Assembly: GCA_050301795.1 (NCBI GenBank)
Contig: JBNKZU010000014.1
Span: 124,001 to 188,000 of the forward strand
Direction: 5' to 3'
Origin: JBNKZU01 sp050301795
Lineage (GTDB): Bacteria; Pseudomonadota; Gammaproteobacteria; Thiohalomonadales; Thiohalomonadaceae
DNA length: 64,000 nt
Of the stretch, positions 8,630 to 15,829 are shown one piece after another. Each line of letters starts with the position of its first letter. Position 1 is the stretch's first letter. Both the position numbers and the translations under genes were made by a program. Under the pieces are notes generated by a model, which was not told the DNA's origin, did not search any database, and saw only the letters and a list, made by a program, of their open reading frames with translations.

Positions 8630-9490
8630 TTATTGAGGTTTTGTTGTTACAGTTGGTTGCGGTGTAGAGGTAAAAAGGGCGGCAGCATCTACCGCATCAA
8701 AAACATAGAGGTTATTACAGTATTCACATTTCACCTGAATATCCCCCTCCTGTTTTACCAGATCATCAACTTCGTCTTGCCCCAAACCTCTCAATGTATT
8801 GGCAACCCGTTCACGGGAACATCCACATTCAAACCGAATATCCTGCTTCTCAAACATACGCAGGTCGTCCTCATGAAACAGCCGACGAATAACAGTCTCT
8901 GAGTTAACCTCAAGCAGTTCCTCCCGCTTCATGGTGTTTGTGAGGTATTGTACCCGATCCCAATCGTCATCCTCTTCCTGTTCTGGCAGGCGTTGGATTA
9001 ACAGTCCGGCACATCGTTCTCCATTTGCGCCAAGCACAAGTCGGGTTGGTAACTGCTCTGACTGCTTTAGGTAGTGTTCCAATGCTTCTGCAATGGTCAG
9101 ACCAACAATCGGAACAATGCCCTGGTATCGCTCACCACTTCGCGGTTCGACAGAGATCACGATCTGCCCCTCGCCGATCTGCTTTTGAATATCATACATC
9201 GGAACAACTCCCTTCCAACGCGCAACACCTCTTATGGAGTGATCGCTGGTGGCCTCAGCCACAATAATATTCACTGGGCCTTCACCCGTAATTTGCATTG
9301 TGATCTTGCCATCAAACTTCAGTGTTTCGATTAGCAGTGTTGTAGCCGCTAACATCTCTCCGAGGAGATTTCTCAGGGCATCAGGATAGTCATGATTCGA
9401 GAGAATCTCGCGCCAACTATCATCAAGGGTGACTATCTCGCCCCGAATGTTTGACTCTTCAAACAGAAAGCGTTGGATCTGATCGCGCAT
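8630..9490 (-). CDS. hslO: Redox-regulated holdase chaperone Hsp33
   Basis: Cytosolic holdase switched on by oxidation and heat. The N-terminal chaperone domain covers about residues 1-180. The C-terminal redox domain carries the zinc-binding cysteines C222 and C224 (ECGCSRERV) and C255 and C258 (KCEYCN), matching the family CxC...CxxC pattern, so the switch looks intact. The 286-residue length is usual. AAGG nine bases before the ATG supports the start. It is first of a likely three-gene transcript with two small envelope genes. Confidence 0.95.
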   Translation of the reverse strand: MRDQIQRFLFEESNIRGEIVTLDDSWREILSNHDYPDALRNLLGEMLAATTLLIETLKFDGKITMQITGEGPVNIIVAEATSDHSIRGVARWKGVVPMYDIQKQIGEGQIVISVEPRSGERYQGIVPIVGLTIAEALEHYLKQSEQLPTRLVLGANGERCAGLLIQRLPEQEEDDDWDRVQYLTNTMKREELLEVNSETVIRRLFHEDDLRMFEKQDIRFECGCSRERVANTLRGLGQDEVDDLVKQEGDIQVKCEYCNNLYVFDAVDAAALFTSTPQPTVTTKPQ

Positions 9491-9506
9491 CTATATAAAC
9501 CTTGGT

Positions 9507-9551
9507 GTGTTTAGATTTTGATTCAGACGTTATGAAACAAAAGATGAATAC
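9507..9551. repeat. Shortened copy of the gat-operon repeat
   Basis: GTGTTTAGATTTTG (9507-9520), nine unrelated bases, then TATGAAACAAAAGATGAATA (from 9531) reproduce in the same order the two edges of the 289-bp element between gatC and gatA (12495-12801). The two copies are direct repeats flanking gatB and gatA. The copy looks like an internal-deletion derivative. Confidence 0.75.
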
Positions 9552-9554
9552 ACA

Positions 9555-11003
9555 TTAACCTTCCAGTTTCTCTTTAAGGATCTTATTCACCTGTCCTGGA
9601 TTCGCTTTTCCCTGGGTAGCTTTCATCACCTGCCCAACAAAGAAGCCGATCATCTTGCCCCGTTTCTCGACTTCAGCATTGCGATAGTTATCAACCTGTT
9701 GTTGGTTATTGGCGATAATCTCATCAATAATGCCTTCAATCGCACTACTATCGGTGATCTGTTTCAGGCCTTTTGCCTCAATAATCGCATCGGCATCACC
9801 CTCGCCATTCCACATCGCTTCAAAGACCTGTTTTGCGATCTTTCCTGAAATAGTGTTATCGGCAATTCGTTTTAACATGCTTGCCAATTGCTCGGCTGAA
9901 ACCGGACTTTGACTGATGGTGTAGTTCTCACGATTAAGTGCCGCTGAAAGCTCACCGATAACCCAGTTTGCACAGATCTTGGCGTCGCAACCCGAGATTG
10001 AGACCGCATTTTCAAAGTAGTCTGCCATTTCACGTGATGAGGTCACTATTCCGGCATCATACTCAGTCAGTCCAAGCTCAGTCACAAAACGTGCCCGCTT
10101 GGCATCGGGTAGTTCCGGCAGGGTTTGACGAATTGATTCAATAAAATCGTCATCGATCTCAACAGGTAGCAGATCCGGATCGGGGAAGTAGCGGTAATCG
10201 TTAGCCTCTTCCTTGCTACGCATTGAGCGGGTTTCGTCTTTATCTGAATCATAAAGCCGGGTCTCCTGCACAACCGTACCCCCGGATTCAATTAGTGCAA
10301 TCTGGCGTTCAACCTCATACTCAACCGCCTTCTCTATAAAGCGGAAAGAGTTGAGATTTTTAATCTCGGCACGGGTTCCCAGCTCCGCCTGTCCAGCAGG
10401 ACGAACAGAGACGTTGGCATCGCAGCGGAATGATCCCTCCTGAAGATTGCCATCACAGATATCGAGATATTGCACCAGTGAATGAATCTTTCGCATATAG
10501 GCGGCTGCCTCTTTTGCCGAGCGCAGATCTGGCTCGGAAACGATCTCCAAAAGCGGTGTTCCGGCTCTATTGAGGTCGATACCAGTCATGCCATGAAAAT
10601 CTTCATGCAACGATTTACCCGCATCCTCTTCAAGATGGGCACGGGTAATGCCAATGGTTTTGGTTGTACCATCTTCAAGGTCAATATCGATTTGACCGAT
10701 ACCGACGATCGGCAACTCAAACTGACTGATCTGATACCCCTTAGGGAGATCGGGATAGAAGTAGTTTTTACGCGCAAATACCGAGCGCTTGCCGATTTCA
10801 GCATCAATCGCCAGGCCAAACTTCACTGCTTTTTTAACGGCATCACCATTTAAAACAGGCAATACACCGGGCAGTCCCAGATCTACAGCACACGCCTGGG
10901 TGTTTGGCTCTGCGCCATAAGCGGTCGCCGCACCTGAAAAGATCTTACTTTTGGTTGAGAGCTGGACATGAATCTCACAACCGATGACAACTTCCCACTC
11001 CAT
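9555..11003 (-). CDS. gatB: Aspartyl/glutamyl-tRNA amidotransferase subunit B
   Basis: Kinase-like subunit of GatCAB, which turns misacylated Glu-tRNA(Gln) and/or Asp-tRNA(Asn) into the correct aminoacyl-tRNA in the cytosol. It starts with WEVVIGCEIHVQLSTKSKIF, a GatB hallmark. The catalytic cradle occupies roughly residues 1-290 and the helical/YqeY tail domain about 330-482, ending in GQVNKILKEKL. Length (482) is typical. Its ATG shares one base with the gatA stop (TAATG), indicating coupled translation. Confidence 0.97.
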   Translation of the reverse strand: MEWEVVIGCEIHVQLSTKSKIFSGAATAYGAEPNTQACAVDLGLPGVLPVLNGDAVKKAVKFGLAIDAEIGKRSVFARKNYFYPDLPKGYQISQFELPIVGIGQIDIDLEDGTTKTIGITRAHLEEDAGKSLHEDFHGMTGIDLNRAGTPLLEIVSEPDLRSAKEAAAYMRKIHSLVQYLDICDGNLQEGSFRCDANVSVRPAGQAELGTRAEIKNLNSFRFIEKAVEYEVERQIALIESGGTVVQETRLYDSDKDETRSMRSKEEANDYRYFPDPDLLPVEIDDDFIESIRQTLPELPDAKRARFVTELGLTEYDAGIVTSSREMADYFENAVSISGCDAKICANWVIGELSAALNRENYTISQSPVSAEQLASMLKRIADNTISGKIAKQVFEAMWNGEGDADAIIEAKGLKQITDSSAIEGIIDEIIANNQQQVDNYRNAEVEKRGKMIGFFVGQVMKATQGKANPGQVNKILKEKLEG

Positions 11004-12457
11004 TACGCAACCTCCTCTGGTGTCAGGTTATGCCAATCGGTTATCGTTTGATATTGATGTGCGACATTAAGCAATCTGGCCTCATCAAAGTAGTTACCGA
11101 TAATCTGTAAACCCACAGGAAGACCATTTACCATGCCCGCAGGAACCGACATTCCTGGAAGTCCTGCCAGATTCACTGCGATGGTATAGATATCTGAGAG
11201 ATACATCGTGACGGGATCATCCTTCTTTTCACCAATGTTAAATGCAGTGGTTGGAGCGGTTGGTCCCATGATCACATCGACATCTTTAAATGCAGTTGTA
11301 AAATCGTCGCTAATCAGGTGTCTGATCTGTTGTGCCTTGAGATAGTAGGCGTCGTAATAACCGGCCGAAAGTGCATAGGTACCGATCATAATGCGTCGCT
11401 TAACCTCGGCGCCAAAACCCTCACCACGGGAGCGTTTGTAGAGATCCTCCAAATCCTTTGGATCTTCACAGCGATGTCCGAAACGGACGCCATCCATACG
11501 TGACAGGTTAGAAGAACACTCCGCTGGGGCAACCACATAATAGGTCGGTACAGCCAGATGTGTATTGGGCAGAGAGATCTCAACAATCTCAGCTCCAAGC
11601 CTCTTATAGGCCTCAATTGCGGTCTCAATAACAGTGGCCACCTCCGGATCCAGCCCCTCACCAAAATACTCTTTGGGCAGGCCAATCCTCAGTCCCTTTA
11701 GATCGCGATTGAGTCCGATGGTGTAGTTATCCACATCCCTTTCAGCACTGGTTGAGTCACGACGGTCAAAACCTGCCATGGTTCCCAACATTAATGCACA
11801 ATCCTCAGCAGTACGAGCCATGGGTCCGGCCTGATCCAGTGATGAGGCGAAGGCGATCATGCCGTAACGTGAAACACGTCCATAGGTCGGCTTAAGACCG
11901 GTCACGCCACAGAGTGAGGCGGGTTGGCGAATCGAACCACCAGTATCGGTTCCGGTCGAGGCTGCTGCAATGCGTGCCGCGACTGCTGCCGCTGAACCAC
12001 CTGAGGATCCGCCAGGCACCGCTTTATGATTCCACGGGTTTTTTGCCGGACCGTAAAAGCTGGTCTCATTTGAAGAGCCCATCGCAAACTCATCCATATT
12101 GGTTTTGCCGAGCATTACCGCGCCTGCATCCTTGAAATTGGCAATCACGGTTGCATCATAAGGCGCAATAAACGGATCGAGCATCTTTGAACCACAGGAG
12201 GTACGAACGCCTTCGGTGCAAAAGATATCCTTATGTGCGAGCGGTATCCCGGTAAGTGCTGTGGCATTACCTCCGGCAATCCGCGCATCAGCTTCAGCAG
12301 CCTGCGCCAGTGCCAGCTCTTCGGTCACTGTAATAAAGCTGTTGAGTTGTGGATCGAATCGCTTGATACGATCCAGATAGTGTTGAGTCAGTTCAACACT
12401 GGAAAACTCCCCCTTACGGAGAGCATCTGATTGTTGTGCAATAGTTAGATTATGCAT
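11003..12457 (-). CDS. gatA: Aspartyl/glutamyl-tRNA amidotransferase subunit A
   Basis: Glutaminase subunit of GatCAB, releasing ammonia for the tRNA-bound residue. It is an amidase-signature enzyme: the catalytic lysine lies in LAHKDIFCTEG (about residue 76), the cis-serine in PGGSSGGSAAAVAAR (about 150-155), and the nucleophilic serine in GTDTGGSIRQPASLCG (about 175). The 484-residue length is normal. It is separated from gatC by 351 bases filled by a repeat element instead of the usual short gap. Confidence 0.97.
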   Translation of the reverse strand: MHNLTIAQQSDALRKGEFSSVELTQHYLDRIKRFDPQLNSFITVTEELALAQAAEADARIAGGNATALTGIPLAHKDIFCTEGVRTSCGSKMLDPFIAPYDATVIANFKDAGAVMLGKTNMDEFAMGSSNETSFYGPAKNPWNHKAVPGGSSGGSAAAVAARIAAASTGTDTGGSIRQPASLCGVTGLKPTYGRVSRYGMIAFASSLDQAGPMARTAEDCALMLGTMAGFDRRDSTSAERDVDNYTIGLNRDLKGLRIGLPKEYFGEGLDPEVATVIETAIEAYKRLGAEIVEISLPNTHLAVPTYYVVAPAECSSNLSRMDGVRFGHRCEDPKDLEDLYKRSRGEGFGAEVKRRIMIGTYALSAGYYDAYYLKAQQIRHLISDDFTTAFKDVDVIMGPTAPTTAFNIGEKKDDPVTMYLSDIYTIAVNLAGLPGMSVPAGMVNGLPVGLQIIGNYFDEARLLNVAHQYQTITDWHNLTPEEVA

Positions 12458-12503
12458 CCGGTTAAAACTCTTAATTTATTTTTCAATATCGAACGTGTTT
12501 AGA

Positions 12504-12792
12504 TTTTGTTTCATACTCGGCAACTGCTCCCTGCGTTGCTTTCGACTTTGTCTCCTCGATAATTGCTCCTGCATTATTCTACCTGCGGGCTTCCTGCCCT
12601 TGTGAGTCGTTCTACCTCGGACTCCTGTCCTTGTACCTTCTGCATTCAACCACCAAGGATGGTGGAAGTGCAGAGAATTGTCAGGAACAATTCCTGCCAT
12701 GCAGTCGAAGGCATTTGTGCACGGAGAATATGAGCATTTAGCTAATAAGTGATTATTCGAGTACACAAAAAAAACACCGTTATGAAACAAAA
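12504..12792. repeat. 289-bp element with terminal inverted repeats and an AGGA-hairpin array (possible structured RNA)
   Basis: Explains the 351-base gene-free gap between gatC and gatA. The ends are a perfect 12-bp inverted repeat: TTTTGTTTCATA (12504-12515) and TATGAAACAAAA (12781-12792). Inside are consecutive small hairpins at 12520-12539, 12559-12577, 12587-12599, 12619-12630, 12640-12673 and 12675-12693. Read on the minus (gat mRNA) strand, the first four carry AGGGA, AGGA, AGGAA and AGGA in the loop (for example GGGC-AGGAA-GCCC). The last two show AAGGAT and CAGGA in the loop on the plus strand. Open frames here (for example 12476-12790) lack a credible protein. It could be a MITE-like dispersed repeat, a CsrA/RsmA-binding region in the gat transcript, or both. 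Confidence 0.7.
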
Positions 12793-12808
12793 GATGAATA
12801 CGCTCCTA

Positions 12809-13096
12809 TCATTCAATGACCTTTGGTACGAGGAATAGACCCTTGTCCACCGCCGGAGCATGTGCTTGTAGGTGTTCACGCAGGTTTTCCTCTGTGACCT
12901 CATCCGCACGCAGTCTTTGCGCCATATGTAAAGGATGTGCCATTGGTGTAACACCAGTGGTATCTACACTGCCGAGTTGCTCAACAAGGCCAAGGATATC
13001 TGACAGATTCTCGGTATATTCAGGAATATCCGATTCGCTTACTTCAAGCCTTGCCAGATGGGCAATATTTTCAACATCGCTCTTATTCAGGGCCAT
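12809..13096 (-). CDS. gatC: Aspartyl/glutamyl-tRNA amidotransferase subunit C
   Basis: Small stabilising subunit of GatCAB. The 95 residues show the GatC pattern: ALNKSDVENIAHLARLEVSE at the start, LGLVEQLGSVDTTGVTPMAHP in the centre and the ending KGLFLVPKVIE. GGAG seven bases before the ATG supports the start. It is first of gatC-gatA-gatB and is divergent from mreB; the transcript must cross the hairpin element to reach gatA unless that element ends or restarts transcription. Confidence 0.95.
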   Translation of the reverse strand: MALNKSDVENIAHLARLEVSESDIPEYTENLSDILGLVEQLGSVDTTGVTPMAHPLHMAQRLRADEVTEENLREHLQAHAPAVDKGLFLVPKVIE

Positions 13097-13413
13097 GGTT
13101 TACTCCAATAATGATTAATGACTTGTGTTAAAAGTCTCTATTAAGCCACCTCAAATCCGAGAGGTTTACGAAAGAGATGAAACTTACCACAAGCGGAAGT
13201 TGACATAAATAAAACGTACTCTCTAAGTGCGCTTTTCGGTTAATCAATGATGCGATAATTGCCTGTTATTCCTGAAATCGTCACCATCACCCGATAAATG
13301 GCGCTTATTCTCATTTTTTTTTCCGCTTTCGTGGCACATTACTTGCTCAACGATGGTAGAGGTTGCTACATTACGCCACATCACAAACTTACATATACAA
13401 AAGTGAATAAAAG
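13097..13413. promoter_or_regulatory. Divergent gatC / mreB control region
   Basis: A 317-base stretch without a gene. The best plus-strand -35 match is TTGACA at 13200-13205, with only a weak -10 (CTAAGT) 17 bases on; it would leave a leader of nearly 200 bases before mreB. TTGCTC-17-CTACAT at about 13342-13370 is another weak candidate closer to mreB. I saw no riboswitch-like structure or small open frame worth reporting. Confidence 0.35.
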
Positions 13414-14472
13414 ATGCTACTAGGACATTTTCGGGGTTTCTTCTCATACGACATTTCTATTGATCTGGGAACAGCAAACACGCTGGTCTATGTCAGAGGT
13501 GAAGGCATTGTTCTAAATGAGCCTTCCGTGGTCGCTATTCGCCATGATGGTAATAACAATAACAACTCAAAGCGCATCGCAGCAGTCGGTACGGATGCCA
13601 AGATGATGCTCGGTAGAACACCTGGCAATATTACTGCGATCCGTCCAATGAAGGATGGTGTTATTGCTGATTTCACAATCACTGAGAAGATGTTGCAGCA
13701 CTTTATCCGTAAGGTGCATGAAAACAAGTTCCGTTTCTTCTCTCCAAGCCCTCGTGTTCTGATCTGCGTCCCGTGTGGCGCTACACAGGTTGAACGCCGC
13801 GCCATTAAAGAGTCAGCCGCCGGTGCCGGTGCCCGTGAGGTCTACCTTATTGAAGAGCCGATGGCAGCAGCCATTGGAGCCGGGATGCCGATTAGCGAAG
13901 CAAGTGGTTCAATGGTGCTCGATATTGGTGGTGGTACTACCGAGATTGCAGTGCTCTCTTTAAATGGTATTGTCTATTCGAACTCGGTTCGTATTGGTGG
14001 TGACCGCTTTGATGAAGCGATTGTCAGTTATGTTCGTCGTAACTACGGCACACTCATCGGTGAAGCCACTGCTGAGCGCATTAAGCATGAAATCGGTTCC
14101 GCCTATCCAAGCACAGAGGTACGCGAGATTGAGGTACGAGGTCGTAATCTTGCCGAAGGTATTCCAAGAAGCTTTACCCTCAATAGTAATGAAATCCTGG
14201 AAGCACTTCAGGAACCATTAGCCGGTATCGTCGGTGCGGTAAAGACTGCGCTGGAGCAGACTCCGCCAGAACTCGGCGCTGATATTGCTGAACGCGGCAT
14301 GGTGCTCACTGGTGGTGGTGCGCTATTACGCGATCTGGATCGTCTATTGGTTGAAGAGACCGGGTTACCGGTAATTATCGCAGAAGACCCGCTGACTTGT
14401 GTTGCACGAGGTGGTGGTCGTGCTCTTGAACTCATGGATGAACATGGCGGTGACCTATTCTCTGTCGAATAA
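13414..14472 (+). CDS. mreB: Rod shape-determining actin-like protein MreB
   Basis: Forms membrane-attached filaments that direct lateral wall synthesis. The 352-residue protein has the amphipathic N terminus LLGHFRGFFSYD, phosphate-1 loop SIDLGTANTLVYV, the phosphate-2 loop VLDIGGGTTEIAVLS and the adenosine motif VLTGGGALLRDLD. The N terminus lines up well with E. coli MreB, fixing the start at 13414 although the ribosome site is weak. A small insertion of Asn residues after IRHDG (NNNNNSKR) is unusual in composition but sits in a surface loop. First gene of the elongasome block. Confidence 0.97.
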   Translation: MLLGHFRGFFSYDISIDLGTANTLVYVRGEGIVLNEPSVVAIRHDGNNNNNSKRIAAVGTDAKMMLGRTPGNITAIRPMKDGVIADFTITEKMLQHFIRKVHENKFRFFSPSPRVLICVPCGATQVERRAIKESAAGAGAREVYLIEEPMAAAIGAGMPISEASGSMVLDIGGGTTEIAVLSLNGIVYSNSVRIGGDRFDEAIVSYVRRNYGTLIGEATAERIKHEIGSAYPSTEVREIEVRGRNLAEGIPRSFTLNSNEILEALQEPLAGIVGAVKTALEQTPPELGADIAERGMVLTGGGALLRDLDRLLVEETGLPVIIAEDPLTCVARGGGRALELMDEHGGDLFSVE

Positions 14473-14504
14473 GCACGTAACCAGCTTCTCAACGGAGATT
14501 TGCA

Positions 14505-15344
14505 ATAAAACACAGTTTTTTCGTACAACGCTCTTCCATCAACGTACGGATCACCATATTGGTGTTGTTATCCGTACTGTTGATGACGGTCGATCATCGG
14601 CAACGACATCTTGAGTTTATCCGCTCATCAATCTCTCTGGTCATCTCTCCACTTCAATACCTTGTTAACGTTCCATTTGTGACGGCAAACTGGATGAATG
14701 AAACCATCCGTTTCAGAAACCAGCTTATTGATGAGAATCGTCAACTACGCGAAAAACAGACCCTTCTTGAGGTGCAATTACTTAAGCTTGAGTCGCTTGA
14801 GGTTGAGAATGAACGATTGAGGAAGATGCTGCTCTCCTCTAAACGAACATGGGAACGGGTATTGATCGCCGAATTGATCGCTATCGATATCGACCCGTTT
14901 AAACGCCTGATCCAACTCAATAAAGGCAGCCAGGATGGTGTTACGATTGGTCTGCCGATCCTTAGTGCTCGCGGTATTATGGGGCAGATTATTCACACCT
15001 CGCCTTATACCAGTACTGCGATGCTGATCATCGATGCCAGTCACGGCATACCGGTAAAGGTGAACCGAAACGGACTGCGCGCCATTGCATTAGGAACGGG
15101 CGAAGCAACGCGGATGGAGCTTCCCCATATCCCGAATAGTGCCGATATTAAGGTCGGTGATCTGCTGGTAACCTCTGGGCTGGGACTTCGTTTCCCAAGC
15201 GGATATCCAGTGGCGCGTGTTTCAGAGGTGGTTCGTAATCCGGCTGAACAGTATTCACGGGTCATTGTCGAACCTACGGCACAACTTGAGCAGACTCATG
15301 AAGTATTAGTGGTTTGGCCTGAAAAGCGTGAGGCAAAACCATGA
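14505..15344 (+). CDS. mreC: Rod shape-determining protein MreC (apparent AUA start)
   Basis: Periplasmic scaffold that activates PBP2-RodA. A transmembrane helix is at about residues 17-30, then a coiled coil (about 62-105) and the MreC beta-domains with GLPILSARGIMGQII and VTSGLGLRFPSGYPVA. The only conventional in-frame start upstream of the helix is a TTG at 14559, which cuts into the hydrophobic segment and has no ribosome site. The frame is open back to 14481, and an ATA codon at 14505, seven bases after GGAG, gives the N terminus [M]KHSFFVQRSSINVRITILV, matching the basic-then-hydrophobic start of MreC proteins. I therefore place the start at AUA (279 aa). A base change or sequencing error from ATG is the alternative. 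It overlaps mreD by four bases. Confidence 0.85.
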   Translation: MKHSFFVQRSSINVRITILVLLSVLLMTVDHRQRHLEFIRSSISLVISPLQYLVNVPFVTANWMNETIRFRNQLIDENRQLREKQTLLEVQLLKLESLEVENERLRKMLLSSKRTWERVLIAELIAIDIDPFKRLIQLNKGSQDGVTIGLPILSARGIMGQIIHTSPYTSTAMLIIDASHGIPVKVNRNGLRAIALGTGEATRMELPHIPNSADIKVGDLLVTSGLGLRFPSGYPVARVSEVVRNPAEQYSRVIVEPTAQLEQTHEVLVVWPEKREAKP

Positions 15345-15829
15345 ATCAAGAGCATCGCCACAGCTATTGGGTCATCACCACTTCATTCATCGCTGCAATA
15401 ATGCTAACCATGGTGCCACTACCCGAGTGGGCTGAGTTTGCCCGTCCTGAATGGGTTTCGCTCTTTCTAATTTACTGGTGTCTGGCGCTACCTGATCGCG
15501 TCGGACTCTACACAGCGTGGATTCTTGGTATTGTCCTTGATGTTATTCACGGTGCAGTATTGGGTCAATATGCCATCTCACTGGCATTAGTCGCCTACTT
15601 TACACTGCTGTTCTATCGCCGGATCAGAATCTATGGGATATGGCAACAGGCGTTTGTTGTGATGATGCTGATGCTGTTTCAACTTCTGTTTGTTGTCTGG
15701 ATCCGTGGAATACTCGGTCAACCTCCAGGCAGTTATACCTACTGGGTACCCGCTTTGACCACGATGCTTTTATGGCCGTGGACCTATTTAGTTCTACGCG
15801 ATCTCAGACGACACTTCAGGGTTAGCTAA
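15341..15829 (+). CDS. mreD: Rod shape-determining membrane protein MreD
   Basis: Inner-membrane partner of MreC in the elongasome. The 162 residues contain about five hydrophobic segments and the family pattern RPEWVSLFLIYWCLALPDRVG followed by GIVLDVIHGAVLGQ (about residues 30-80). The start overlaps mreC by four bases (ATGA) and the stop overlaps mrdA by one, so translation is coupled through the block. Confidence 0.94.
   Translation: MNQEHRHSYWVITTSFIAAIMLTMVPLPEWAEFARPEWVSLFLIYWCLALPDRVGLYTAWILGIVLDVIHGAVLGQYAISLALVAYFTLLFYRRIRIYGIWQQAFVVMMLMLFQLLFVVWIRGILGQPPGSYTYWVPALTTMLLWPWTYLVLRDLRRHFRVS

Noticed and set aside
12476..12790. Open frame of 104 codons between gatA and gatC
   Set aside because: It coincides with the repeat element and its inverted repeats; the predicted protein is a translation of hairpins (Arg/Gly/Gln-rich) with no ribosome site and no domain.
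14559..14561. TTG as the start of mreC
   Set aside because: It has no ribosome site and removes a conserved N-terminal segment; the upstream AUA with GGAG fits better.
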